From JAHEGP01 sp963792875 (lineage in GTDB: Bacteria; Pseudomonadota; Gammaproteobacteria; Pseudomonadales; JAHEGP01), in the NCBI GenBank assembly GCA_963792875.1, contig CAWBXV010000006.1, forward strand, positions 186,001 to 250,000: DNA of 64,000 nt, given 5' to 3'. Below, piece after piece: positions 43,165 through 52,013 of this stretch. The notes beneath the pieces are model-generated. The model was not told the DNA's origin. It ran no database searches and worked only from the letters and a program-made list of their open reading frames with translations. The translations under genes were made by a program, and so were the position numbers. How positions within the stretch are numbered: the first letter of the stretch is position 1; each line of letters begins with the position of its first letter.

Positions 43165-43559
43165 GTCCGCTGCCGAACCTCCCCGGTCGGCACCGCACTC
43201 TCGTCAATCCCCCACCCTTGCCGCGTGCTGGCGGTGCTGCCCTGGCCGGCTGACTTTCATGTTGGCAGGGCTGCACCGCTCGCAATAAAGGGCATTTCAC
43301 GTCGGGCCCGCCCGTGTGGAAGCACCCGCCCGCCTTGCGCCCGCGTGCTGACACGGTCGCCTGGCAGCGCTTGGCGCTCGGACAACGGCCGAAAGCGATG
43401 GCCGGCAGCCTGCCAGACAGCCAAATAGTATCAGTTTGAAGTGCCAATTGTTCCCTAACAGAAATCGCGCTGGATCACTAATATTATTTCCGTTAGGGCG
43501 TGACGAGCATCACGTTCTGATCAAAAACATAGAACCCAAACCCGAGAAGGAGCACTACC
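43165..43559. other. 395-base region upstream of flp1
   Basis: No gene. The second half belongs to the tandem repeat shared with flp2, including a conserved AT-rich block (TGGATCACTAATATT at 43471-43485) that is the best candidate promoter core of the pilin genes, and AAGGAGCACTACC just before the ATG. Confidence 0.45.
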
Positions 43560-43724
43560 ATGGAAAAAATCATCAAGTTCCTGATGGACGAAGAAGGCCT
43601 GACCACCGTTGAGTACGCGATTGCCGGCAGCCTGGTTGGCGCCGCGGTCGTGACGGCTTTCACCGATCTGGGCACGCAGGTTGGTGCTGTAATCAACGGT
43701 ATTACCGCCGACATCACCCCGTAA
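43560..43724 (+). CDS. flp: Flp-type pilin, copy 1
   Basis: 54-residue type IVb prepilin of the Tad pilus. The leader MEKIIKFLMDEEG ends at Gly13. The prepilin peptidase should cut before Leu14 (G/LTTVEY), and Glu18 at +5 is present. A single hydrophobic helix (AIAGSLVGAAVVTAF) forms the pilus core. AAGGAG at 43545 is a strong ribosome site. Too short to be found by length filters. A 9-bp hairpin follows 12 bases after the stop. Confidence 0.93.
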   Translation: MEKIIKFLMDEEGLTTVEYAIAGSLVGAAVVTAFTDLGTQVGAVINGITADITP

Positions 43725-43735
43725 AAGCAAGTGCC

Positions 43736-43764
43736 GGGCGTGGCGGCTTACGAGTGCCACGCCC
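43736..43764 (+). terminator. Hairpin after flp1
   Basis: Perfect 9-bp stem GGGCGTGGC/GCCACGCCC with an 11-base loop and no T-run. It may stabilise the abundant pilin mRNA rather than terminate. Confidence 0.5.
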
Positions 43765-43973
43765 AGCAGACAGGGTCGGCCGCGGGCAGTGAGCGGTCAA
43801 AGCGGCCACAAACGATGACTGCCTGCCAGATAACCAAATATTGTCAGTTCTAAGTGCGAATTGTTTCCCAACAGACATCGAGCTGGATCACTAATATTGT
43901 TGCCGTGAGGGCCTGAAAGGCATCACGCTTCGGTCAAAAACGATAGAACCCAAACCCGAGAAGGAGCACTACC

Positions 43974-44138
43974 ATGGAAAAAATCATCAAGTTCCTGATG
44001 GACGAAGAAGGCCTGACCACCGTTGAGTACGCGATTGCCGGCAGCCTGGTTGGCGCCGCGGTCGTGACAGCTTTTACTGATCTGGGCACGCAGGTTGGTG
44101 CTGTAATCACCGGTATTACCGCCGACATCACCCCGTAA
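43974..44138 (+). CDS. flp: Flp-type pilin, copy 2
   Basis: 54 residues, identical to copy 1 except Thr for Asn in VITGITADITP. Same cleavage site (G13/LTTVEY) and the same AAGGAG ribosome site at 43959. It arose by the tandem duplication. It probably gives extra pilin dosage; a mixed pilus is possible. Confidence 0.93.
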   Translation: MEKIIKFLMDEEGLTTVEYAIAGSLVGAAVVTAFTDLGTQVGAVITGITADITP

Positions 44139-44149
44139 AAGCAAGTGCC

Positions 44150-44187
44150 GGGCGTGGCACCTTGTCAGTGCCATGCCCCCCCTTTTT
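44150..44187 (+). terminator. Rho-independent terminator after flp2
   Basis: 11-bp stem (GGGCGTGGCAC/GTGCCATGCCC, one G-T pair), 7-base loop, then C-run and T5 at 44183-44187. It is the same hairpin as after flp1 but with a T-tract. Confidence 0.8.
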
Positions 44188-44391
44188 ACACGTAAAAATC
44201 GTCTTGGCCACCATGGGTTAAGAAACTAGCAAAGTACGCGCAAGGGCCGCGATAGCAGAGCGGGGGCCTTTAGAGTACAGGAGCGTGTTTGGGTCGCACA
44301 GAATAACGAGGCTCGAGCCGAACCTGGCGAGTGAAACGAAGCACGCATGCCAATAACCCGGTGCAGGATAATCCGCGAGAGGAGAGTTGCC

Positions 44392-44556
44392 ATGGAACAA
44401 ATCATCAAGTTTCTGCAAGACGATGAAGGTCTGACCACCGTTGAGTACGCGGTTGCCGGCAGCCTCGTCAGTGCCGCGGTGGCGACGGCCTTCACCAGTC
44501 TGGGTGCTCAGATCGGTGTGGCAATCGTCGGTATCGCGACCAATATCGGCGCCTGA
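44392..44556 (+). CDS. flp: Flp-type pilin, diverged copy 3
   Basis: 54 residues (MEQIIKFLQDDEG/LTTVEYAVAG...). It keeps the Gly13 cleavage site and Glu18 but differs in the C-terminus (GIATNIGA). GAGAGGAGAG supplies the ribosome site; an in-frame ATG at 44347 adds a leader with no homology and is rejected. A minor or alternative pilin, in line with the other two. Confidence 0.9.
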   Translation: MEQIIKFLQDDEGLTTVEYAVAGSLVSAAVATAFTSLGAQIGVAIVGIATNIGA

Positions 44557-44940
44557 GGTCCGGGTCTGGAGTTGTGACGCAGTTCTGATCGCCACGGTGT
44601 TTTTCAGTCGCCGGGGTGTCGACCGCGCCGCGCGCAGGGTTTGCGCAAGGTCAACGGTAAGCCGTGGACTGGCGACGAACGGAATGTGACACGGGTCACA
44701 ACAACGCCTCGGATTTGGGTGGAATCGGGCCGCTCAGCCTAAAGTAGTAGGGCATGCGCGAGAGATGTTTACTCGTGAAGTTTTATTTGCTGGTGTTGCC
44801 CGGGTTGCAGGCCTTTCACTGCGCCGATGCAAGCTTGACCGACATCACCATGGTTCGCTGCCACCGTATGGAAGCGAGGGGCGGCAGCGGAGCGCACAGC
44901 GCCGGCGGACGCACGCAGAAAAACCGACAGGTAACCAATC
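44557..44940. other. 384-base region upstream of the tad operon
   Basis: No supported gene; a 68-codon frame at 44754 lacks a ribosome site and homology. It holds the CRP/Vfr-like site below and a possible TAAAGT -10 near 44741. The main tad transcript probably begins here. Confidence 0.4.
44685..44700. promoter_or_regulatory. CRP/Vfr-type binding site before the tad operon
   Basis: TGTGACACGGGTCACA: perfect TGTGA and TCACA half sites separated by six bases, the consensus spacing for CRP and its Pseudomonas orthologue Vfr. It lies about 240 bases before cpaA, between pilin 3 and the assembly genes. Binding is inferred. Confidence 0.55.
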
Positions 44941-45492
44941 ATGCTGGTCGTCGAAAGTAACGGATTATCGACTCTCTCATTGCTGCTCGCCTTGGGGATT
45001 GCGGTGCTCTATGACCTGAGATATCACCGGATCCCCAACTGGCTGACGGGCGCCGTGCTGCTGGGGGGGCTGGTCTTCAATGCCGCCACGCTGAGTTGGT
45101 CGGGCTTTGCGGCGGGCCTCGTTGGGGCCGCCATAGGGTTGGTCGGGTTCCTGCCGTTCTATGCCAAGGGTGCGATGGGGGCAGGCGATGTCAAATTCAT
45201 GGCGGCGCTCGGCGCCTTCCTCGGCCCGCTGCTGACGCTGCAAGCGGTGGCCTGGACGCTGGTCAGCGGCGGGGTCTACGGAGTCCTCATCTTTGCCTTT
45301 GCCGGCGGTTTCCGCGATCTCGTCGGGCGATACCGCGGCATGGCCAAAACGCTGGCTATGACCGGGCAACTGGTCTATCTGCCGCCCCCGGCCGATAGCC
45401 CGGCCCACCGCAAGTTTCCCTACTGCACCGCCATCGCCACAGGCACCTTGATTGCATTGTATCTAGAAGGGAATCTGCACATTGCCTTGTAG
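44941..45492 (+). CDS. cpaA: Tad prepilin peptidase (CpaA/TadV, A24 family)
   Basis: 183-residue membrane aspartic protease that cuts Flp and TadE/F prepilins. The catalytic aspartates lie in VLYDLRYHRIPN (Asp25) and in GAGDVKFM (Asp83), the GxGD signature. About six hydrophobic helices. It lacks the N-methylase domain of PilD, as is usual for TadV. It begins the tad assembly gene series at ATG 44941. Confidence 0.93.
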   Translation: MLVVESNGLSTLSLLLALGIAVLYDLRYHRIPNWLTGAVLLGGLVFNAATLSWSGFAAGLVGAAIGLVGFLPFYAKGAMGAGDVKFMAALGAFLGPLLTLQAVAWTLVSGGVYGVLIFAFAGGFRDLVGRYRGMAKTLAMTGQLVYLPPPADSPAHRKFPYCTAIATGTLIALYLEGNLHIAL

Positions 45493-45533
45493 ACCGTGGC
45501 AAGCCAATTATCGATGATTAAGGGGTCGTAGTG

Positions 45534-46913
45534 ATGAACCAGCAAGCGAGCGTCAGGATTGGGGAAGTTGCCGGGGCACCGACTGGCAGCGGCGGCCAGC
45601 TGTGCGCGGATGGCAACGCGATGTTCTCCGCGATAGCGCCGGTGCCCACCACTATTGAGGCAACCGGGCTCTCCAGGCAACTCCTGCGCGACCTGATGCT
45701 CAAGCATATCTTCGAGAAGAGCCTGGCCGCGACGCGCGAGCTATGCGACAGCATGGGCTTGTCGGGACGAGTGGTCGAAGCGCTCATCCAACTCCTGCGC
45801 GACGAGGCCCTGGTCGAACACAGCACTGCGGGGCGCCACACTGGGGAGATGTGTTTCCGGCTCACTGACCGTGGTCGCTTCGAGGCGCGGGACGCGCTTG
45901 CCCGGAGCGGCTATGCGGGTGTGGCGCCGGTACCGCTCGAGGAGTACCGGCGCGTGGTCGCACACTACTCCCTGCTCAACTACCGCGTGACCCGAGGCCG
46001 GGTCGATGAGTTGTTCACCGGCTTTGTGATCGACCAGGGCCTGCTCGATCGCATGGGCGCTGCGCTCAACTCACATCGGGCGATCTTTGTATACGGCCAT
46101 GCCGGCACCGGCAAGACCTACACCATCAGCAGGCTCAGCAGGCTCTACGGTGACGCCTGCCTGGTGCCCCACGCCGTGGCTTCCGGTGAAACCATCCTGC
46201 AGGTCTTCGACCCCCAGCTGCACAAGTCGCTGCCGGACACCGTTGGCGCATTGCCCAGTCTGCGCTATGCGGAGGCCTACGATAGACGTTATGTGCCATC
46301 GGTGCGGCCAGTGGTGATCGTCGGTGGTGAACTGACGCTGGACCAGCTCGAGGTCAACTACGAGCCCGAGACGCGCTTGTTCAAGGCGCCGCTGCAGCTT
46401 CAGGCCAATAACGGCCTCTTCATCATCGACGACATGGGGCGGCAGGCGGTGCCGCCCAAGGCCATATTCAACCGCTGGATCGTGCCGATGGAGGAGCGGC
46501 GGGACTTCCTGTCGCTGAGCAATGGCCAGCACTTCGAGGCGCCCTTCGATGTCCAGCTGGTCTTTTCATCGAATATCAATCCCCTGGAACTGGCCGACCA
46601 GGCGTTTCTGCGCCGCATTGGCTTCAAGGTGATGTTCGAGCATATCGATGGCATTGCCTACACGAAAATATGGAGGCAGGAACTGGAGCGGGCGGGCATC
46701 GCATTCGACCCTACCATAGCGGATTACCTGGTCAATGAACTGCATCGGAAAAACGGCGTGGAACTGGCGCCCTGCCATCCGCGGGACCTGCTCAACACGG
46801 CGCTCGCGCAGATCGACTATCTGTCCGGGGAACGCAAGCTGACGACGAGCCTGCTCGATTGGGCCTGGTCGGTATATTTCGTACAACTGGACAGGCCGGA
46901 CCATGCGGCCTAG
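45534..46913 (+). CDS. Winged-helix/AAA+ ATPase in the tad locus
   Basis: 459 residues. The N-terminal part (about 45-150) predicts a winged helix (LLRDLMLKHIF...LIQLLRDEALVE). The AAA+ core has Walker A GHAGTGKT (188-195), Walker B LFIIDD (295-300), sensor-1 asparagine in FSSNINP (345-350) and an Arg finger pair near 360. It lacks the GAFTGA loop of sigma-54 activators. It fits MoxR-like ATPases. It is encoded between cpaA and cpaB, a place where Tad loci of some proteobacteria carry an unnamed ATPase; the job is unknown. ATG 45534 preferred over GTG 45531. Confidence 0.88.
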   Translation: MNQQASVRIGEVAGAPTGSGGQLCADGNAMFSAIAPVPTTIEATGLSRQLLRDLMLKHIFEKSLAATRELCDSMGLSGRVVEALIQLLRDEALVEHSTAGRHTGEMCFRLTDRGRFEARDALARSGYAGVAPVPLEEYRRVVAHYSLLNYRVTRGRVDELFTGFVIDQGLLDRMGAALNSHRAIFVYGHAGTGKTYTISRLSRLYGDACLVPHAVASGETILQVFDPQLHKSLPDTVGALPSLRYAEAYDRRYVPSVRPVVIVGGELTLDQLEVNYEPETRLFKAPLQLQANNGLFIIDDMGRQAVPPKAIFNRWIVPMEERRDFLSLSNGQHFEAPFDVQLVFSSNINPLELADQAFLRRIGFKVMFEHIDGIAYTKIWRQELERAGIAFDPTIADYLVNELHRKNGVELAPCHPRDLLNTALAQIDYLSGERKLTTSLLDWAWSVYFVQLDRPDHAA

Positions 46914-46947
46914 TCCATAGGAAGCTTAATTGTATGCGGAGGTCAAG

Positions 46948-47709
46948 ATGTTAAAGGGTCGTTCGACGAGTTTGTTGCTGCTGGCTGCCGTGCTGGCGGC
47001 GGGGGCTGCCTGGGTCGCCAACCAGTGGGCGGTCAATCGCAGCTTGGCACCGGAACAATTGCGGCCCGATGAGCGGGCGATAGTGGTTGCCAATACCGAC
47101 ATCCCCTATGGCCAGAAGGTGGAGGAGCAGCACGTCAGGGTCATGAAGGTCTCTGCGGCGTATGCCCCTGATGGCGTCTTTGCCAACAAGGAAGAAGTGA
47201 TCGGCAAGGTCGCCCAGGAGAGTGTCCTCAGGGGTGACATCCTGCGTCAGAGCCGCTTCGCCGATCACGTCGAGGGCTCCACGCTGGCTGCACTGATCGG
47301 CGAGAACAAGCGAGCGATCACGGTGAGGGTCGACGACGTCATCGGCGTTGGCGGATTCCTGTTGCCGGGCAACCGCGTCGACGTTCTCGCAACCCGCAAG
47401 GAAAACAAGCGCTTTACGACCGATACCGTGCTGCGCGACATCCGCGTGCTGGCAGTTGACCAGAAGGCGACCACCGATGCCAATGATCCGGTGATCGTGC
47501 GCGCCGTAACGCTGGAGGTCGAACCCCGCCAGGCAGAGATCATCGTCAAGTCTTCCAACGAGGGCAAGATACAGCTCAGCCTGAGAAACCCCAATGAGGA
47601 GGTGGTCATTGCTGAAGAGCAGCCCGCTCCGAAAAAGCAGGTTTCCAGGTCTTACCAGCCCAGCATGAACGTGATACGCGGGACCCATGTGTCAACGATC
47701 AGGAATTGA
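46948..47709 (+). CDS. cpaB: Flp pilus assembly protein CpaB/RcpC
   Basis: 253 residues. One N-terminal membrane anchor (about 8-27) is followed by a SAF domain (IVVANTDIPYGQKV, residues about 47-62) and the RcpC domain ending in a Lys/Gln-rich tail. It is a periplasmic partner of the secretin. ATG 46948 has GGAGGTCAAG upstream. Followed by the secretin gene after 31 bases. Confidence 0.92.
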   Translation: MLKGRSTSLLLLAAVLAAGAAWVANQWAVNRSLAPEQLRPDERAIVVANTDIPYGQKVEEQHVRVMKVSAAYAPDGVFANKEEVIGKVAQESVLRGDILRQSRFADHVEGSTLAALIGENKRAITVRVDDVIGVGGFLLPGNRVDVLATRKENKRFTTDTVLRDIRVLAVDQKATTDANDPVIVRAVTLEVEPRQAEIIVKSSNEGKIQLSLRNPNEEVVIAEEQPAPKKQVSRSYQPSMNVIRGTHVSTIRN

Positions 47710-47740
47710 GAATCAACACAGGATTAACGCAACAAGGCTA

Positions 47741-49387
47741 ATGATTATGAAAATGCAAGCCAGGCTTCGACAGCACGCCAGCAAGTTCTGCTTCTCGCTC
47801 TGCATCGTGGCGCCGGTCGTCGGGTGGTTGCCCACGGCATTGGCGCAATCCTACGTCGCACAACCCTCATCGGTCGAGGTGCCACTGAACAAGTCGAAAG
47901 TGCTGCAGTTCGATCGGGCGATCGTCAAGGTCTCGGTGGGCAACCCGAACGTGGCGGATATCGTCGTGCTTCGCGGCGCCCAGCTCTACGTTCTCGGCAA
48001 GAAGCTGGGTACGACCAATGTCATGATGTGGGACCGCAATAACCAGCTGATCGAGGCCATCGACATCGCCGTTCAGTATGACATGAACAGCCTCAAGCAG
48101 AAGCTGGCGCAGCTGCTGCCCGAGGAGCGCATCGAGGTGCATAGCTCCCAGGGGGCGATCGTGCTCAATGGGCAGGTATCGAGCCTGTCCAATATGAGCA
48201 GCGCCATGGATCTGGCGCGGAGTTTCGTGAGAACCGCCAGGGAGGAACAGGAGAGCAGCGCCAGCCCCGACAAGGAGAGCAAAGCGGGCGGCAAGGGCGG
48301 CGATGAGGGCGATGACGAAATCGACAACTATATCGTCAACCTGATGAGCATCGGAGGTTCCCAGCAGGTCATGCTCAAGGTGACCGTCGCCGAGCTCAGC
48401 CGCAGCACCGCCAAGAAGCTGGGTGTGAAATTCCACGCCATCAACCACAGCGGCAACTGGACGACCGGCGGGGTCAACGGCGGTGCGACATTCCCTGATG
48501 CGGTCAACGAAGACGGCAACCGCATGCCCGTCTTCGGCCAGGTGCCGATCATCGGGCCGATGGTCCGCGAGTTTCTCCCCAGTGACCTGGGCATCGACGA
48601 CAAGGGCCTGTTTGCCTCTTACCTCGGCGAGGATTTCCTGTTCTCCATGGCGCTGGAGGCGGCCAAGGAGAATGGCACGGCCAAGATACTGGCCGAACCG
48701 ACCCTGACGGCGCTCTCGGGCCAGGACGCCAGCTTCCTGTCGGGTGGCGAGTTTCCGATCCCCGTCCCCAACGGCAGGGACCAGGGCACTACCATCGAGT
48801 TCAAGGAGTTCGGGGTGGGGGTGAAATTCATGCCGGTGGTGCTCAGCAGTGGCGCCATCAATCTCAAGCTCAACGTCAGTGTCACTCAGCTCAGCAACGA
48901 CAACAGCGTCGTGCTGAACGACGAGCGGGCTTCGACCCAGTTCTTTGTCCCGTCTCTGTCCAGTCGCAGTTCCAGCACCACCATCGAGCTGGCCGACGGG
49001 CAGACCATCGGCATAGCGGGTCTGATCAACGAGAATATGCGCAGCGTCGTCTCGAAGTTTCCGGGGTTGGGTGACATCCCCATCCTGGGGCAACTGTTCC
49101 GCAGCCAGTCTTTTGAAAAAGGCGAGTCGGAACTGGTGATCATGGTGACGCCCTACCTGGCCCAGCCCATCAACAACGAGTTGACCTCCCTGCCGACCGA
49201 CAGCTTCGTCGAGCCGTCGGACTGGCGCTTCTACCTGCTGGGCAAGACTTACAAGGCAAACCCGGCGCGGGCGTCGTCGGCCGGCGGCTCGCGGCAGACG
49301 GCGTCCATCGATCCCGATTTCGGGCTCGCGGCGGCCCGCGGCCAGAGCGGCGGGGTGGATGCGCGGTTTGGTCATACCATTGAATAA
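47741..49387 (+). CDS. cpaC: Tad secretin CpaC/RcpA
   Basis: 548 residues. Signal peptide to about residue 30 (PTALAQ). The N-terminal pilus domain VPLNKSKVLQFDRAIVKVSV is diagnostic of RcpA/CpaC, followed by a BON-like domain (about 110-165). A Glu/Asp/Lys-rich linker then leads to the secretin core with EPTLTALSGQDASFLSGGEFPIPV and IAGLINE. It forms the outer-membrane pore for the Flp pilus. Start: ATG 47741 or 47747; AAGG spacing (9) slightly favours the second. Confidence 0.94.
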   Translation: MIMKMQARLRQHASKFCFSLCIVAPVVGWLPTALAQSYVAQPSSVEVPLNKSKVLQFDRAIVKVSVGNPNVADIVVLRGAQLYVLGKKLGTTNVMMWDRNNQLIEAIDIAVQYDMNSLKQKLAQLLPEERIEVHSSQGAIVLNGQVSSLSNMSSAMDLARSFVRTAREEQESSASPDKESKAGGKGGDEGDDEIDNYIVNLMSIGGSQQVMLKVTVAELSRSTAKKLGVKFHAINHSGNWTTGGVNGGATFPDAVNEDGNRMPVFGQVPIIGPMVREFLPSDLGIDDKGLFASYLGEDFLFSMALEAAKENGTAKILAEPTLTALSGQDASFLSGGEFPIPVPNGRDQGTTIEFKEFGVGVKFMPVVLSSGAINLKLNVSVTQLSNDNSVVLNDERASTQFFVPSLSSRSSSTTIELADGQTIGIAGLINENMRSVVSKFPGLGDIPILGQLFRSQSFEKGESELVIMVTPYLAQPINNELTSLPTDSFVEPSDWRFYLLGKTYKANPARASSAGGSRQTASIDPDFGLAAARGQSGGVDARFGHTIE

Positions 49388-49409
49388 CCGGTTTTGGGAG
49401 TGATGAGAG

Positions 49410-49682
49410 ATGAACGGCAAATCGTTGGTACCTTTGAGTATCGCAGTTGTGCTCGCGGCCTGTGCCGAGATGCCCGAGTCGCGCTCCGGCCTGGTCGTCG
49501 ATGAAATGATCGCCAAGCAGGTCGCCAACCCAGGGGTGATCTACGATCCGCCCAAAGGGGTGGTCACCGGCTTTGACGCAGAGCGGGGCGACAAGGTAAT
49601 GACGATCCACAGGCAGACCGTGGGCAACGCACAGCGGGTCGAGAAGGTGATCACGACCTCTGCGACAGGTCAGGGCAAATAG
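49410..49682 (+). CDS. Small Tad-locus lipoprotein
   Basis: 90 residues. Lipobox VLAAC (Cys18), then a short, charged domain ending TTSATGQGK. It lies directly after the secretin gene, where other Tad loci keep CpaD/RcpB, but it is much shorter than CpaD and shows no homology I can see. It may act as a pilotin for the secretin; this is inferred from position. Confidence 0.8.
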   Translation: MNGKSLVPLSIAVVLAACAEMPESRSGLVVDEMIAKQVANPGVIYDPPKGVVTGFDAERGDKVMTIHRQTVGNAQRVEKVITTSATGQGK

Positions 49683-49697
49683 CCGGAGTGGTGGCAC

Positions 49698-51025
49698 ATG
49701 GAGTACCTCGATCGGTTTGAGCTTTATACATGGCGCGCTGGACGCGGTCCTGCGCCGCAATCCGGGGCCGCCCTGGTGCTGGGGATGGTGGGTATGCTGG
49801 CGCTGCTAGCCTGCGTCGGCATGGCGCTGGACGGCAGCCACCTGCTCCTCACCAAGACCCGCCTGCAGAACATGGCCGACGCGGCGGCGCTGCATGCCGC
49901 CCAGGTGTACGACGATACCTCGGACAAGGCCCTGGCGCAGGCGGCGGTGTCCGCTGCGCTCACCCTGAACGCCGGACTGTCAGGCCACGCCGAAGTGGGC
50001 GAGGCCATAACCAGCGGGGCCATCAGCGTGACCACGGAGTTCTCCAATACCCTGGTGCCCTTCACGCCGGGCGGAGACCCGGGCCCCTTCATCCGCGTGA
50101 GGATGACGAATTTTCGGCTGCCGGCCTGGCTGCTGCCGGTGATCGGCATCGACGACATGGGCGTGGGGGTGTCGAGTATCGCGGGGCCCAGCCCCGCCCT
50201 GACCGAAGAGATCTGCGATATCGCCCCCATTATGGTGTGCGGCGAGGAGGACACTGACCCCGACGACGACATGGTCTTCGGCTATGAGAAAGGCCAGTTT
50301 ATCGGCATGAAGCACAGTTCCGGCGGGGAATCGGACGTGGGGCCGGGCAATTTTCAGCTCGTGAGGCTGCCGGGCAGCGCGGGCGGCGCCGACATCCGCC
50401 GCGCGATGGCCGGGGAGTATGATCCCGCCAGCTGCCTGAGTGCCGGCGACGTCATCGAAACCGAGCCGGGCAATACGGTGGGGCCGACCTACCAGGGCAT
50501 CAACACCCGCTTTGGCATCTACAACGGCGGCCAGGTGAACGCGACGGACCATCCGCCAGACTATGTCACCAGCGAGCCGAGCACGCGCTTCGAGAAATAC
50601 GAGGACGTGACCGGGGACGGGGTGCGTGACCTGGTCATGACGGGAGGCAATAAAAACAACCCGGTGCTCTACGATCCGGACAGCACGGTGGTGGATTTTG
50701 CCTACGCCGACTACCTGGCCGCCTACCGCGCCATGGCGGCGGCCGGCACCCTCACTAACTCCGCCAGAATCAATCGGCGCATGCTCACGGTGCCGGTAGG
50801 GCTGTGCGACGGCGGCGCCAATGGCCAGAACCAGGTCGAGTTGCTGGGTTTTGCCTGCGTGTACCTGGTCCAGTCGCTGACCGGTTCAGCCCAGGGCTCC
50901 ATATCTTCGGGCAGATGGTGGAGGGCTGCAAGGCCAACGGCAAGTTCAAGCCCGATCCCGATGCGACCGGCCCCTACCCCACCAAGATCATCCTGTACAA
51001 GGACCCGGACAATGTCGATGCGTAA
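49698..51025 (+). pseudogene. tadG: TadG-like pilus protein, one frameshift
   Basis: The N-terminus is a TadG/TadE-type segment: GAALVLGMVGMLALLACVGMALDGSHLLL, a pseudopilin-like helix. A long exported domain with FIRVRM, IAPIMVCGEED and Asp-rich stretches follows. In the frame from 49698 homology stops at SLTGSAQG (about 50895). Another phase continues HIFGQMVEGCKANGKF to a stop at 51023-51025, so one base is missing near 50895. The next gene starts inside this overlap. The corrected product is about 442 residues. No vWA domain is evident. Confidence 0.8.
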
Positions 51026-51494
51026 CCAACGAACGGGGCTCCTGAACAGGGGGCGCGCCAGCGGCGTGGCGCTGCTGGAGGTGACGATCATGCTGCCTCT
51101 ATTCGCTCTGCTGCTGCTCGCCACTGCCGAGATCGGGCGGATGGTTTACACCTACAATACGCTGACGAAGAGAGCCGAGAGCGGCGCCCGGTATCTGAGT
51201 CAGGATGCTTTCCTGGGAACCATCGGCGCCATCAACCTGTCACCCGCCAAGATAGCGGCTTTGAAGAATATGGTGGTCTACGGCAACCCCGCTGGTGGCG
51301 GCGCGCCCGCCGTTGCCGGCCTGAGCGCCGGCAATATCAGCGTGTCGGCCGCTGCCAGCGACTTCCTGCAGGTTGACATCGCCTTCACCTACCAGCCGAT
51401 CTTCGGCGCCACGCTGTCCTTTTTCGGGTTTGGGCCAGGCATAAACATTGCGCTGCCGATCAACACCAGCATTCGCATGAGGGCACACAATTGA
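51012..51494 (+). CDS. tadE: TadE-like pseudopilin
   Basis: 160 residues. ASGVALLEVTIMLPLFALLLL is the TadE prepilin-like start (Gly-x-Ala-x-x-E), followed by MVYTYNTLTKRAESGARYLSQ, the usual second motif. It is probably processed by the A24 peptidase. AAGGA lies 8 bases before the ATG at 51012; ATG 51018 is possible. The stop overlaps the start of the next gene (TTGA). Confidence 0.88.
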   Translation: MSMRNQRTGLLNRGRASGVALLEVTIMLPLFALLLLATAEIGRMVYTYNTLTKRAESGARYLSQDAFLGTIGAINLSPAKIAALKNMVVYGNPAGGGAPAVAGLSAGNISVSAAASDFLQVDIAFTYQPIFGATLSFFGFGPGINIALPINTSIRMRAHN

Positions 51495-51965
51495 ACGCGC
51501 ACAATCTGACCAGGCAGCGCGGACTCACCACGGTGGAGTTTGCGATCTGCGGCACCGTGTTCCTGATATTTCTGTTCGGCGTTATAGAGACGGGGCGCAT
51601 GCTGTTCACCTGGAATGCCCTCGACGAGATGACCCGCCGCGCGGCCCGGCTGGCGGCGGTCTGTCCGATCGGTTCGCTGGCGAATGTGCGCGCCACGGCG
51701 GCCTTCTCCGGCACGCTGATCCACGGGTCTGGGGCCGGACGATATCGAGGTCCGCTACCTGGACGATAGCGGCAACCCGGTTGGCGACCCCACCGGCAAT
51801 TTCTCCGCTATCAGTTTTGTGCAGGCGCGCATCGCCGATTCATACCAGTTCGAGCTGTTGCTCCCATTTTTCAATCGGCTTATCAGGCCGCCTGATTTCA
51901 CTACCACTATGATCGCTGAGAGTCTGGGGGTCAGCCCGCCGGGAACGGGGACTACATCATGTTGA
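51491..51965 (+). pseudogene. tadF: TadE/TadF-like pseudopilin, one frameshift
   Basis: The first 78 residues carry GLTTVEFAICGTVFLIFLFG, a clear TadE/F prepilin signal with Gly before Leu and Glu at +5, then NALDEMTRRAARLAAVCPIG. After GTLIHG (about 51728) homology continues in another phase as GPDDIEVRYLDDSGNPVG, and then QFELLLPFFNRLI to a stop at 51963-51965. One extra base near CGGGTCTGGGG would explain it. TTG start at 51491 coupled to tadE. Confidence 0.8.
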
Positions 51966-52013
51966 AGACCGTAGCTGTCAACCCAATTACGACTCAGCCA
52001 GGCCGGCGCGTCC

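Larger units (their letters stand above)
43411..44179 (+). repeat. Tandem duplication of the flp pilin unit (two copies, offset 413-414 bases)
   Basis: Copy 1 is 43411 to about 43765 and copy 2 is 43824 to about 44179. Both include the leader, the whole pilin gene and the downstream hairpin. The coding parts differ by few bases (one amino acid change, Asn to Thr), while leaders differ more. The third pilin gene (44392) is an older, diverged copy. Confidence 0.9.

Noticed and set aside
43411..44179. Mobile element as cause of the pilin repeat
   Set aside because: No transposase, terminal inverted repeats or target duplication; it is a plain tandem duplication.
44754..44960. 68-codon frame before cpaA
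   Set aside because: No ribosome site, no homology, runs into cpaA out of phase.
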